A stretch of 64,000 nucleotides of DNA from JBEBSD01 sp040394475 (GTDB lineage Bacteria; Bacteroidota; Bacteroidia; Cytophagales; Spirosomataceae). The stretch spans positions 8,497 to 72,496 of the forward strand of contig JBEBSD010000027.1 of assembly GCA_040394475.1 (NCBI GenBank). Reading direction: 5' to 3'. Positions 17,224 through 26,516 of this stretch are shown piece by piece. How positions within the stretch are numbered: the first letter of the stretch is position 1; every line of letters starts with the position of its first letter. A program made the position numbers and the translations under genes. The notes beneath the pieces were generated by a model. It was given only the letters and a program-made list of their open reading frames with translations. It was not told the origin of the DNA and did not search any database.

Positions 17224-17994
17224 TTACGGCTTGCCCTCATTCTGGCGTTCGACGGTTTTGAAAATGTTGCCGATCAATTCCTTTTTCGTATGGCTGACGG
17301 GAATTTGCAGACCGTTATCCATTAAGAGGTATCCGCCGTCCCGCCGGATATACTTTTGCAGGTAATTGGGGTTGACCAGGAACGACTGGCTGGGGCGGAT
17401 GAAGAAGAAGGATTGCAGCGCTTTTTCCACTTCCTTGAGTGTTTTGCTGATGAGGATTTGCCGGCCGTCTGCCAGGCAGATCAGGCTATAGTTGCTTTGA
17501 CTCTGGCAATACATGATTTTTTTGACTTCGAGGAATTCTAACCCTTCAGCCACCGGAATGGCGATTTTGTTGGTAAGCACCCCCTCTTTTTTCAAGGCGT
17601 CCAGTAAGGATCCCATCTCGTCAGAGGCATCATTCTGTGCTTTTTTATCCATCCAGGTACTGATCGCTTGCTTAAGCTCTTCCTCGTCGACGGGTTTCAG
17701 GATGTAGTTGATAGCCTGGACCTTAAAGGCCTGGATCGCATACTGGCTGTAGGCGGTCGTGAAAATGACATCAAAGGGAAGTTCGTCGAATTGGTCGAGA
17801 AACTCAAACCCGTTCATTTCAGGCATTTCGACATCCAGAAAGACCAGGTCCACTTTGATTTTTTTTAAAATGTCGAGGGCAGCTTTCGGTTTGGTCCCTT
17901 TATAGACGACATTGAAATGAGGAAACAGGGTATTAATATCCAGTAAAAGGCTTTCAACTGAATGCAGTTCGTCATCGATGATAGCAATATTCAT
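17224..17994 (-). CDS. LytTR-family response regulator
   Basis: A 256-residue two-component regulator. The receiver domain (1-120) has the acidic pair in IIDDE, phospho-acceptor D54 in VFLDVEMPEMNG, the switch threonine in FTTAY and lysine in ILKPVDEEEL. The C-terminal LytTR DNA-binding domain (about 150-250) shows IAIPVAEGLEFLEVKKIMYCQSQSNYS, ILISKTLKEVEKAL and FIRPSQSFLVNPNYLQKY. It lies 51 bases downstream of its histidine kinase on the same strand and is presumably its partner. Targets are unknown. LytTR regulators bind direct repeats, and none was identified with confidence here. Confidence 0.9.
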   Translation of the reverse strand: MNIAIIDDELHSVESLLLDINTLFPHFNVVYKGTKPKAALDILKKIKVDLVFLDVEMPEMNGFEFLDQFDELPFDVIFTTAYSQYAIQAFKVQAINYILKPVDEEELKQAISTWMDKKAQNDASDEMGSLLDALKKEGVLTNKIAIPVAEGLEFLEVKKIMYCQSQSNYSLICLADGRQILISKTLKEVEKALQSFFFIRPSQSFLVNPNYLQKYIRRDGGYLLMDNGLQIPVSHTKKELIGNIFKTVERQNEGKP

Positions 17995-18045
17995 AGGGAC
18001 AATTTAAAGGCTTAAGGGAAAATTGAAGAATTACGAAGGGTTGAA

Positions 18046-19593
18046 TTAAAGTGGAACGCTGACAGAAGTTTCAACAGGAATATCGGTTTTATACGTATTT
18101 TTGAGTGTCACTTCTACCCTCGTTCCTGCGGGGGCGCCATTGCCTGCTATTTTATCAATTATCTCAAATTCCAAAGCATTATTATAATAATGATTAAATA
18201 GTTTTATCCGTTCCTCCGTGAGGGCTATTCCCTGACTTTTGTGTATTCTGTTTTTCAGTATTTCCATGGATTTTTTTCGACCGATTCCGTTGTCTTCAAT
18301 GATTATTTTGACTTGTGAAGCTGTCGCCCTGACATTGATATAGAGCATTTTTTTTGTTTTTTTACTGGGTAACAACCCATGCCATATGGCATTTTCCACA
18401 AAGGGCTGCAACAGGAGCGGCGGAACAAAAACAGCGTGCAGGGCAATCGGGTCCTTATAGTTAATTCCAAATGAAAAATCATCGCTAAAGCGGTTCTGTT
18501 CCAATTGGAGGTATTTACCGATAATATCAAGTTCCGTTTTCAGGGAAATAACGTGTGATTGGGAAGTGTCCAGAATTTCACGGATAAAGCGGCTGAATAT
18601 GACCAGGTAAGTAGTGGCTTTTTTATTCTGATCGCTTTGAATAAGGTACTTGATGGAATTCAGGCAGTTGAAAATGAAATGAGGGTTCATCTGCATGCTT
18701 CTGGAACGCATTTCCGACTGGACATGCTTCTTTTCGAACTCTACCTGCAGTATTTTCTTCTCCTGCCGCATCAGTTCCTCCTGTTTTGCCAGTATTTCCC
18801 GTTCCCTTGCTTTTATCTTGAGTTCCAGTTGCCGGTTCATCTGCTTCATGAGCATGTCGTTGGTTACCATCTGCCCGATCAGTTCTTCTTTTGCTTTTTG
18901 CTTTTCATTATTGAGGTAGAGCATCCGTTTGCCGAGGGCCAGTGCGAAAAAAGTGGTCTCGACCAGGATGCCCATCTCGAAATAGCTGGGGGCATTCAGT
19001 TCATAAAACAGCGGGATCGGCAGGTCGGTCGTCAGGAAACGGATCGTCGCGACGACAGATCCGATATAATATGCGAGGGTTCCGGCCACGAACTCGTTCT
19101 TGACGGGTGATTCGATCTCCCGGACAACACCAATGATCAGCCAGGTACTCAGACTAAAGATAATCACCCGGACAACCGCGAAAATGTACGGCTCATAACT
19201 GCTGATCCATGGATAAAGCAAAAAGTAAAGAATCGCGTAGGTGATACAGCATATTCCCCAGGTTTTCAACGAGTGGTAGATCCATTTGCTCTGGGATCTG
19301 ACTTCCATGAGCTCGATCGTGAAAAACGTGTAGCAACTGAACGAAAGGATCGTGATGGGTTCGATCAGCCGTTTGTTTCCCCGCAATTGTCCGTCCAGCA
19401 GTGTATTTATCCAGGTGTCGGCCTTGATACTGGTAAGGCTGTAAATGAGCATAAAAGCGAGAAAAAGTGCGTAATAAGCATACAGATTTTCCCGGTTTTT
19501 TAAATAAATAAATCCTACAAAAAAGGTCAGCATACCGAGGGATCCGCAAAAGAGCCATCCGATAATGTCAACATTGTTGTAAGGATTTACCAC
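18046..19593 (-). CDS. LytS/YehU-type sensor histidine kinase with seven-helix membrane domain
   Basis: A 515-residue kinase. Roughly seven hydrophobic helices (about 10-30, 38-55, 78-95, 110-130, 137-157, 168-188 and 205-222) form a 7TM sensor without a large periplasmic domain. A long charged coiled coil (228-295) leads to the His_kinase domain with phospho-acceptor H305 in QMNPHFIFNCLNSIKYLI. The ATPase part carries PPLLLQPFVENAIWHGL and IIEDNGIGR. It is expected to autophosphorylate and pass phosphate to the adjacent LytTR regulator. The signal sensed is unknown. The preceding 430 bases (19594-20024) separate it from a divergent gene. Confidence 0.9.
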   Translation of the reverse strand: MVNPYNNVDIIGWLFCGSLGMLTFFVGFIYLKNRENLYAYYALFLAFMLIYSLTSIKADTWINTLLDGQLRGNKRLIEPITILSFSCYTFFTIELMEVRSQSKWIYHSLKTWGICCITYAILYFLLYPWISSYEPYIFAVVRVIIFSLSTWLIIGVVREIESPVKNEFVAGTLAYYIGSVVATIRFLTTDLPIPLFYELNAPSYFEMGILVETTFFALALGKRMLYLNNEKQKAKEELIGQMVTNDMLMKQMNRQLELKIKAREREILAKQEELMRQEKKILQVEFEKKHVQSEMRSRSMQMNPHFIFNCLNSIKYLIQSDQNKKATTYLVIFSRFIREILDTSQSHVISLKTELDIIGKYLQLEQNRFSDDFSFGINYKDPIALHAVFVPPLLLQPFVENAIWHGLLPSKKTKKMLYINVRATASQVKIIIEDNGIGRKKSMEILKNRIHKSQGIALTEERIKLFNHYYNNALEFEIIDKIAGNGAPAGTRVEVTLKNTYKTDIPVETSVSVPL

Positions 19594-20024
19594 GATTGTT
19601 CAGGTTTGGCGTAAGGGAGCATGCGGTGAATTAACGACAGGTTTCACCCAGACCGATAAATATAGGCATTGAAATGGTATAAAGGAATGAAGCGTTAGTA
19701 ATTAATGTCTTACAGTGAGAATTTTAAGACGAAGTTAAAGCCGGATAAGATGCTCACTGATATGACAGGTTTACTCGTTCGCAAAAGGCCGTTGCCAGTT
19801 AGCTATTGGTAGCGGATCAAAGTAAGGTTTTATTTGTAGGATGCCGCTTTCAGACCGGGATATCTGTATCATTTACCTGAAAAATAGTTAGCACGATAGC
19901 CGGAAAATCAGGCGTATATCCACACCCTTTTTTTTAACAATAAACGGTGAAAAATAGGGTAGGTGCAGGTACCGGCAGCGTAGGGGCGATATTGCCATTC
20001 AGTAAATTAATTAAGTTAAAACAA
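19594..20024. other. intergenic region between divergent genes
   Basis: 431 bases between the kinase (minus) and the lipoprotein at 20025 (plus). I see no gene, repeat or RNA in it. It presumably holds both promoters, but no clean TTTG/TAnnTTTG pair stands out. An in-frame GTG at 19947 extends the downstream frame but would put 26 non-signal residues before the lipoprotein signal. Confidence 0.5.
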
Positions 20025-20759
20025 ATGCGTATGATTTGCACGAAGAAACGCTCGCCGGTCCGCACCGCAGGGACGTTTGCGTTACTGGTTCTTTTAATGG
20101 GTTCCTGCTCTGAAAAAAATGAAAAAATGCCCAACGGCGATGGTTTTAAAGTGAGCAACTGCCTCGCAGGCTTTGATTACCGGTACGACGAGTTGCTGAC
20201 CAAAGCGGATGTGCAGAAACATCTCCCGATTGACGAGGATACCTATAAGGAAGACATAAATGCTGGAAAAACATACGGGAACTGTCGTCGTAGCTGGAAC
20301 AGCGACCGGCCTGATCTGGAAATGGAGCTGTTGGGGATAAAAGCTCCGTATCCGGATAAAAACTTTGTAGAAGTTAAAATGCTTTCTTTTTATGATTTTG
20401 ATCAGAATGCATCCGGGAAGGCAAGTGCGGTGGATGCGTTTGACAGGGCCTATAAAAAATTGTCGGACGAAGAATATCAGCAGCTGCTGGCAAATCTTGA
20501 GAAGAACTTTGCCGATAATCCCTCAGCGCTGGAGACTGCCAAAGGTTTATTGGACGCGCGCAGGAACTCTACCTATGCATCAGTTGAGGGCCTGGGAGAC
20601 AGGGCGTACTGGAACTGGAGGGGAGAATATGGAGTGAATTTGGTAGTGTTGGCCGGCCTGGCTCAATTTACGATCGAGTCCAGGACAAGCGATGACGCAG
20701 CGTCGAGCTTAGAGGTAGCGGTAAAAATGGCCAACGAAGTATTGGAAAAATGTAACTAG
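20025..20759 (+). CDS. lipoprotein of unknown function
   Basis: A 244-residue lipoprotein from the ATG at 20025. Its signal peptide ends in LLVLLMGSC, followed by SEKNEK. The mature part has DYRYDELLTKADVQKHLPIDEDTY, GNCRRSWNSDRPD, SVEGLGDRAYWNW and a final ANEVLEKCN. This layout (a stated variable, then an acidic helical region, then GLGDRAYW) resembles periplasmic proteins that monitor or bind small ligands, but no family is assigned. It is 2 bases upstream of the next gene, so the two form a pair. Confidence 0.6.
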   Translation: MRMICTKKRSPVRTAGTFALLVLLMGSCSEKNEKMPNGDGFKVSNCLAGFDYRYDELLTKADVQKHLPIDEDTYKEDINAGKTYGNCRRSWNSDRPDLEMELLGIKAPYPDKNFVEVKMLSFYDFDQNASGKASAVDAFDRAYKKLSDEEYQQLLANLEKNFADNPSALETAKGLLDARRNSTYASVEGLGDRAYWNWRGEYGVNLVVLAGLAQFTIESRTSDDAASSLEVAVKMANEVLEKCN

Positions 20760-20761
20760 CT

Positions 20762-21781
20762 ATGAGAAAGATTAGTGCGCTGCTTTTAGCCGGGCTGTTG
20801 TTTGGTAGTGGCCTTCCGTCGGATGCCCAGGTATTGCAGGGGCTGGGGAGAAAAGTCGAGAAGAAATTGGCAGACCGCGTCGACCGGAAGGTCGACCGGA
20901 GCGTCGATAAGGTACTGGATAAGGCAGACCGCGAAACGGACAAGCCGCTGGATGACGCGCTGAATAATTCCGGAAAATCGAAAAAGGCCAAAGAACCCAA
21001 GGAGAAGGCAAGCAAAAATACCGAAAAAGCAGGCGGCAACGCCGCTCCTCAGACACCTTCAGAAGGAGCAGTCGCCTCGCAGCCCGTTGGCGAATGGATC
21101 AGAATGGCTGACGATTGTTCCGATTTTATTTGGTTTAAAACCGGAGCAATGATGGAGTTTGAAGCATTGGATGGAAACATGAAGCCCATGCAGCGATCGA
21201 AAATGACAGTCGGGAATGTTCGCAGCGAGGCTTTGGGGATCGTCGCCGATGTGTTGGCCTCAGACGACAAAGACAATGCGTTCGAAATGCAGTTTCGTTG
21301 TGCTGGCGATAAAATGTACATGGATTTCGGGGCAGTGATCCGGGCGGCCATGCAGAAAGCCGGAGACTCGGGCGCGCAGGCTGCCGATATAGAAAAGGCC
21401 ATGGAAAATACTGAGATCGGTTTCAGCGACGGCTTCATGGCCTTCCCCAAACGCATGCGCACCGGAGAGCGCCTGGATGATGTTTCCGTAACGATCAAAT
21501 CGAGTCCTACACCCCAGGTTTCGATGGCGGTAGTGTCGACATTGGGTGATCGCGTTGTGGTTGGTACCGAAAAAATGGCCACACCCGCCGGGAGCTTTGA
21601 CTGTGTGAAAATTAAAGGAGTAAGACGGACCTCCATGAACATGATGGGAATGAACAACAAGATGCCTGAAAGTACGGAAGTTACCTGGTTTGCACCGGGT
21701 ATCGGCGTCGTGAAGCAGGAGAATTACGATCATGCAGGTAAGTTGGAATCGGTTTCAAGGTTAGTGGCCTATCAGTTATAA
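20762..21781 (+). CDS. secreted DUF3108/TapB-like protein with charged N-terminal coil
   Basis: A 339-residue protein with a signal peptide (1-22, ending DAQ). Residues about 25-95 are strongly charged, with K/R-D/E heptad-like repeats (LADRVDRKVDRSVDKVLDKADRETDK), probably an alpha-helical or disordered arm. The beta-rich C-terminal part holds TEKMATPAGSFDCVKIKGVR and STEVTWFAPGIGVVKQENYD, a pattern typical of DUF3108/TapB-like proteins. The biochemical role of those is unknown. It starts 2 bases after the stop of the lipoprotein gene, implying a two-gene envelope operon. Confidence 0.65.
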   Translation: MRKISALLLAGLLFGSGLPSDAQVLQGLGRKVEKKLADRVDRKVDRSVDKVLDKADRETDKPLDDALNNSGKSKKAKEPKEKASKNTEKAGGNAAPQTPSEGAVASQPVGEWIRMADDCSDFIWFKTGAMMEFEALDGNMKPMQRSKMTVGNVRSEALGIVADVLASDDKDNAFEMQFRCAGDKMYMDFGAVIRAAMQKAGDSGAQAADIEKAMENTEIGFSDGFMAFPKRMRTGERLDDVSVTIKSSPTPQVSMAVVSTLGDRVVVGTEKMATPAGSFDCVKIKGVRRTSMNMMGMNNKMPESTEVTWFAPGIGVVKQENYDHAGKLESVSRLVAYQL

Positions 21782-21935
21782 CGGCATGGAATGATGGGCG
21801 ACGGTAATTGCAAAAAGAGACCCGGGTTTTACTGCAACTGTAATAATTAGTTCGTATGTTGCGCGATAAGACAGGTTGAATGGGCGAAGTCCGGGCAACC
21901 TGTCGTTGTCTGTAATCCGATTAAGTGCGCTACCT

Positions 21936-22442
21936 ATGATTCAAAGTCCTCGTCTGAAAATAATTCCGTGTGATGACACCATTTTTGAAGCTTTCAAAAT
22001 GGGGGATAATGTGCTGGCCAGAGTGATCGGGGCGAATGTGCCTAAAAAATGGACCGGGTTCCGGAATGCCTTTGCACCCGCCTACCTGCGCTGGCTGGAG
22101 CACCCGCCCCTGCGTGATTGGTGGATGCACCTGCTTATTTATGTCCCGGATAACTTGTTGATCGGTTCCTGTGGTTATAAAGGAGAGCCGGATGAGAACG
22201 GAACGGTAGAGATCGGATATGAAATTAAGGAATCGTTTCGCGGAAAAGGACTGGCCACCGAGGCCGCTATCGCACTTTCCCGGAATGCGCTGGCCGCAAA
22301 GGAGGTCCGGCAGGTAATCGCCCATACGGTGCCCTATGAAAACCCTTCTGCCGCCGTTTTGCGGAAAGCGGGCTTTGAAAAGGAGTCGGAAGTAGCGGAT
22401 GAAACGGAAGGGTTGATGTGGCGCTGGCGGTTAACGAACTGA
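21936..22442 (+). CDS. GNAT family N-acetyltransferase (RimJ-like)
   Basis: A 168-residue acetyltransferase from the ATG at 21936, chosen because the upstream extension to 21876 has no family similarity. The pattern starts with SPRLKIIPCDD and contains NLLIGSCGYKGEPDENGTVEIGYEIKESFRGKGLATEAAIALS, where the R-G-K-G-x-A loop binds acetyl-CoA. It continues with VIAHTVPYENPSAAVLRKAGFEKE. The RimJ/RimL branch acetylates protein N-termini or small amines; the substrate here is unknown. It appears to be a single gene. Confidence 0.85.
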   Translation: MIQSPRLKIIPCDDTIFEAFKMGDNVLARVIGANVPKKWTGFRNAFAPAYLRWLEHPPLRDWWMHLLIYVPDNLLIGSCGYKGEPDENGTVEIGYEIKESFRGKGLATEAAIALSRNALAAKEVRQVIAHTVPYENPSAAVLRKAGFEKESEVADETEGLMWRWRLTN

Positions 22443-22539
22443 GCGTAAACCGATAAGAAGTTGACGCGGGTGACTGTTTTTTTGTTCAAGAAAATAGTTT
22501 TAAATTGCTATTTGAAAGAAAACCTTACCCCGAAACAAT

Positions 22540-24243
22540 ATGCCCGATCCATCATTTCCCTGGTTACAGTATTATCCGGAAGGAGTCCCTTATGAAATCA
22601 ATCCTGACGCTTATCCTTCTTTGCTGGAGTTGTTTGAAGAGTCCGTAGCGAAATTCACTGCGTTAACGGCTTATTCCAACATGGGAAAAAAGATTACTTT
22701 CGGACAGCTCGATGAGTTGTCCCGGCACTTTGCAGCCTGGCTGCAGTCGGAAGGGTTGCAGCCGGGCGATCGGATTGCGCTCCAGCTGCCCAACGTACTG
22801 CAGTTCCCGGTGGCCCTGTTCGGGGCGATTCGTGCCGGCCTGACAGTGGTCAATACCAATCCCCTCTATACCCCCAGGGAAATGCAGCACCAGTTTTCTG
22901 ATTCAGGGGCCAAAGCGATTGTCATTATGTCGAATTTCGCCCATAACCTGGAGAAGGTGATCCGACATTGCCAGATCGAAAAGGTGGTGGTAACCGATAT
23001 GGGTGATATGCTGGGATTTCCTAAAAAGCACATTGTCAATTTTGTGGTAAAGCATGTGAAAAAACTGGTTCCGCCTTATCGTTTGCCCGGCGCAGTGAGT
23101 TTTCAGCAGGCGTTGCGCACGGGAGAAGCCTCCACTTATACCCGTCCCGCCCTTCACAGCGATTCCCTGGCGTTTATCCAGTATACGGGCGGGACCACCG
23201 GCGTGTCTAAGGGAGCCATGCTGAGCCACCGGAATATGGTGGCCAACGTGGAAGGCGTCAATGAATGGTTTCAGTCCAAAATGAAGCATGCGAAAGGGGA
23301 TGATGAGATGCTGGTGGTGGGAGCATTGCCGTTGTACCATGTTTTTGCGCTGACAGTCAACGGGCTATCCTGCCTCAAATGGGGAGCCCATAATTTGCTG
23401 ATTACCAATCCGAGGGATTTGCCGGGCTTTGTAAAAGAGCTTAAAAAGCATAAAGTGACTATTTTCCCGGGACTGAATACGCTTTTCAACGGGTTGCTGC
23501 ATCAACCCGATTTTTCGGATATTGATTTTAGCGGACTGCAAATCAGTATTGCCGGGGGAATGGCGCTGCAGAAAGTAGTGGCCGACCGGTGGGAGAAGGT
23601 GACCGGGTGCCCGCTGGTGGAAGGATACGGACTGTCGGAAACATCCCCGGTGCTCTCTGTCAGCCCGCTCGACGGGCGGCACCGGCAGGGGACTATCGGG
23701 ATCCCGTTTCCCAGTACGGAAATGCGGATCTTAAAAGAAGACGATACCTGGGCGGCCGTCGGAGAGCGGGGTGAAATCTGCGCCAAAGGTCCGCAGATCA
23801 TGGTAGGCTACTATCAGCGTCCGGAGGAAACGGAAAAGGTGATTTTCGAAGACAAGGATGGCAGATGGTTTAAAACGGGGGATATAGGCATTCAGGATGA
23901 AGACGGTTTTTTTAAGATCGTTGACCGGAAAAAGGACATGATCCTGGTATCGGGCTTTAATGTGTATCCAAACGAAGTAGAAGGAGTCGTTTCGCAGTGC
24001 CCCGGGGTACTGGAAGTAGCCTGTATCGGGGTGCCGGATGAGAAGACAACTGAGGCGGTAAAATTGTTTATTGTTAAAAAAGATCCGGCGCTGACGGCCG
24101 CGCAGGTGAAACAATATTGCAAAGAAAACCTGACTGCCTATAAATGCCCCAAACACATCGAATTCAGGGATGAGCTGCCTAAAACGAACGTGGGTAAAAT
24201 TCTCCGACGCTTATTACGGGATGAAGAATTAGCGAAAATATAG
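22540..24243 (+). CDS. fadD: long-chain acyl-CoA synthetase (AMP-binding)
   Basis: A 567-residue ANL-superfamily ligase that activates fatty acids through acyl-AMP to acyl-CoA. The phosphate-binding loop is YTGGTTGVSKGAMLSHRN (residues about 215-232). Further motifs are VEGYGLSETSP, WFKTGDIG and DRKKDMILVSGFNVYPNEVE, and the C-terminal catalytic lysine is in PKTNVGKILRR. Length and motif set fit FadD better than medium-chain or acetyl-CoA ligases. It stands alone and ends in a strong terminator. Chain-length preference is inferred. Confidence 0.9.
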   Translation: MPDPSFPWLQYYPEGVPYEINPDAYPSLLELFEESVAKFTALTAYSNMGKKITFGQLDELSRHFAAWLQSEGLQPGDRIALQLPNVLQFPVALFGAIRAGLTVVNTNPLYTPREMQHQFSDSGAKAIVIMSNFAHNLEKVIRHCQIEKVVVTDMGDMLGFPKKHIVNFVVKHVKKLVPPYRLPGAVSFQQALRTGEASTYTRPALHSDSLAFIQYTGGTTGVSKGAMLSHRNMVANVEGVNEWFQSKMKHAKGDDEMLVVGALPLYHVFALTVNGLSCLKWGAHNLLITNPRDLPGFVKELKKHKVTIFPGLNTLFNGLLHQPDFSDIDFSGLQISIAGGMALQKVVADRWEKVTGCPLVEGYGLSETSPVLSVSPLDGRHRQGTIGIPFPSTEMRILKEDDTWAAVGERGEICAKGPQIMVGYYQRPEETEKVIFEDKDGRWFKTGDIGIQDEDGFFKIVDRKKDMILVSGFNVYPNEVEGVVSQCPGVLEVACIGVPDEKTTEAVKLFIVKKDPALTAAQVKQYCKENLTAYKCPKHIEFRDELPKTNVGKILRRLLRDEELAKI

Positions 24244-24269
24244 CAAGAATTTATTGGATATATTCCGCA

Positions 24270-24307
24270 CAGGCGCTCCGGAATGGTTTCGGAGCGCCTG
24301 TTTTTTT
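24270..24307 (+). terminator. intrinsic terminator after the acyl-CoA synthetase
   Basis: A perfect 11-bp stem, CAGGCGCTCCG (24270-24280) with CGGAGCGCCTG (24290-24300), a 9-base loop and seven T residues. Confidence 0.92.
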
Positions 24308-24431
24308 GTATATTCGATTCTCATTAGTATTCCGAAAATGGGTAGCTGGTTCGGATGACTTCATTTCAGACCAGCGTTAATGCCCTAGGTGAACGGCTGT
24401 CTGCCTTATTTACTTAACCCAAATTTAACTT

Positions 24432-25181
24432 ATGTCAACGTTTCGAAAAAACCTGGTTTTAATTCATGGGCACGGAGTGGATGATTCGATCTGGGACCCG
24501 CTCGACGCGCAGTTGAATGAGTCCTTTACTGTCATACGGCCTAATCTTGCGATTATTACCGATTGCACCACCATAGAGGCGTATGCGGAAGAATTGCACC
24601 GTATCCTGAGTAATGCCGGTATTGAACGGTTTACCCTGATCGGCCACTCTATGGGCGGGTATATCGCATTGGCTTTTGCTGAAAAATACCCGGAAATGAT
24701 CGAAGGATTCGGATTATTCCACTCTATAGCGTACGCAGACGACGACGCCAGAAAAGAGCAGCGAAATAAAATGGCCGCCTTGCTTCGCGAAAAAGGAGCG
24801 TCGGACTTTATCCGGTTGACGGGCGGCAATATGTTTGGAAAGCGGTACCGGAAATACCGGTCTGAAAAAGTTAAATCCCATGTGGAACGCTTTTCCCGCT
24901 TACCCGCCAAAGCCCTGGCAATCGGGGTAGAGGCCATCCGTGACCGTCCCGACCGGACGGCTGTTCTGACCCAATTAAAGGTTCCCCTTTTATTGATTGT
25001 CGGGATGGAAGATGTACTGATACCCTTTGATAAGGCAATCGAAATGGCGGAATATGCGCCGGTCACCTACCCCTTCATCCTATCCGATTCCGGGCACATG
25101 GGAATGGTCGAAAGAACCGATACTTCGGCGAAGATCATCCGATGGTATATGGGGAAGCTGCTGACGATAACCAATTCTTAA
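24432..25181 (+). CDS. alpha/beta hydrolase
   Basis: A 249-residue cytoplasmic alpha/beta-hydrolase fold protein. The oxyanion region is LIHGHGVDDSIWD, the nucleophile elbow is GHSMGG with S73, the acid is in VGMEDVLIP and the catalytic histidine is in SDSGHMGMVE near residue 226. No signal peptide is present. The cap (about 125-175) is rich in basic residues (GKRYRKYRSEKVKSHVERF). The substrate could be an ester or a C-C bond and cannot be told by eye. It is monocistronic and follows the terminator at 24270. Confidence 0.85.
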   Translation: MSTFRKNLVLIHGHGVDDSIWDPLDAQLNESFTVIRPNLAIITDCTTIEAYAEELHRILSNAGIERFTLIGHSMGGYIALAFAEKYPEMIEGFGLFHSIAYADDDARKEQRNKMAALLREKGASDFIRLTGGNMFGKRYRKYRSEKVKSHVERFSRLPAKALAIGVEAIRDRPDRTAVLTQLKVPLLLIVGMEDVLIPFDKAIEMAEYAPVTYPFILSDSGHMGMVERTDTSAKIIRWYMGKLLTITNS

Positions 25182-25244
25182 ACCTCAACCATTCTTAACT
25201 ATTTGCGGCGGTTCGGGTGATACCCTTCCCCTTATTCCAACTTC

Positions 25245-26456
25245 ATGAAATACACCCGTAACATCTGCTTCCACCGGCAATTCCCGGTACTTTTATTTGT
25301 TTTTATTTTCCTCTTTGCTTCCTGTAAGCCCGACGAACCGGCTACTCCCGGACCACCGGCTACCGACTACCTGGTGGAGGGTACTTTTGTCAATGAACTG
25401 AGCAAAGAGACGATCAGCCAGCAGGCAGCCATCCTGAGCCCGGTGCTCAGCGGGATGGTCCAGCACGGAGCGCTGCTGTATAAAATTACGTACAAGACGA
25501 CCAACACAGACGGCCAGGAGATCCTCGCGTCAGGCGCGATGGCCATCCCGAAAACTGCCGGGACGGAATTCCCGTTGCTGAGTGTGCAGCACGGGACTAT
25601 TTTTTCCGACGAATCTGCTCCCTCCAATTTTAATGAGGGGTCGGAAATGACCTTATACGGTTCCTTGTTTGCAGCGCTCGGCTATATTGCAGTGTTTCCC
25701 GACTATATCGGCTACGGCGCTTCCCGGGAGTACCCGCACCCGTACGAACACCGGAGCAGCCTGGCTTCGGCGAGCCTGGATATGCTGCGGGCGGTCAAGG
25801 AATTTCTGACATTGAACGAAGAATTCAAGTGGAATAAAAAACTGTTTATTTCCGGTTTTTCCGAGGGTGGGTATGCCACCCTGAGCTTACAGAAGAAAAT
25901 AGAAGAGGAAGCCGCTTCGGAATTTAACCTGGTCGCCTCCAGCTGTGGGGCCGGAGCCTACAACAAGACGGCCTTTATGCAGCACCTGGTCAATAACCCC
26001 ACCCACGGAAATGTGGGTTACAACCGTTCGTATTTGTGGGTACTGCTGACGTATAATTCGGTATACGGTCTGAACAAACCGATGTCCTACTATTTTAAGG
26101 AACCCTACGCGACGCAAATCGCGCAGCAGCAGCAGCAAGCTTCCATTCCGGTCAGCTTTCATACGATTTTCAATGACTCCTTTATAGAAAGTCTCAACGG
26201 GAACACGGATGAAGCTTTCCGGGCAGCTGTAGCAGACAATGACTTGCTGGACTGGAAGCCTGTGACCCCTACGCAGCTGTACCACGGGACCGACGATGAG
26301 CTGGTGTATTATTTTAATTCTGAGACCGCTTATGAAGCGATGAAGGCAAAGGGAGCGACGGCTGTGGAGCTGAAAGCGCTGCCGGGAAAAAACCATACAA
26401 CCGCCCTGAATGACTACCTGTTCGGAACCTATTCGTTTTTTATATCAAAACAATGA
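25245..26456 (+). CDS. alpha/beta hydrolase lipoprotein (lipase/prolyl-oligopeptidase-like)
   Basis: A 403-residue lipoprotein with lipobox FLFASC (cysteine about 27) followed by KPDEP, compatible with surface export. The hydrolase core shows LSVQHGTIFSDE, FPDYIGYGAS, the nucleophile elbow GFSEGGYATL (serine about 205), the acid in YHGTDDELVYY and the histidine in PGKNHTTAL. It resembles bacterial secretory-lipase-type proteins that hydrolyse esters outside the cytoplasm. It lies 63 bases after the previous hydrolase and may be independently transcribed. The substrate is unknown. Confidence 0.8.
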   Translation: MKYTRNICFHRQFPVLLFVFIFLFASCKPDEPATPGPPATDYLVEGTFVNELSKETISQQAAILSPVLSGMVQHGALLYKITYKTTNTDGQEILASGAMAIPKTAGTEFPLLSVQHGTIFSDESAPSNFNEGSEMTLYGSLFAALGYIAVFPDYIGYGASREYPHPYEHRSSLASASLDMLRAVKEFLTLNEEFKWNKKLFISGFSEGGYATLSLQKKIEEEAASEFNLVASSCGAGAYNKTAFMQHLVNNPTHGNVGYNRSYLWVLLTYNSVYGLNKPMSYYFKEPYATQIAQQQQQASIPVSFHTIFNDSFIESLNGNTDEAFRAAVADNDLLDWKPVTPTQLYHGTDDELVYYFNSETAYEAMKAKGATAVELKALPGKNHTTALNDYLFGTYSFFISKQ

Positions 26457-26477
26457 CAGGTGGCAGGTTTATCCTGT

Positions 26478-26485
26478 TAAATTTG
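26478..26485 (+). promoter_or_regulatory. -7 promoter element for cysM
   Basis: TAAATTTG matches TAnnTTTG and ends 31 bases before the cysM ATG at 26517. Confidence 0.4.
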
Positions 26486-26516
26486 CCGGTGAAATAAGTG
26501 TTTGCACATAAAATAA

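Noticed and set aside
19947..20024. GTG start giving a 26-residue extension of the lipoprotein at 20025
   Set aside because: The extension has no signal features and would disturb the lipoprotein signal that starts at 20025.
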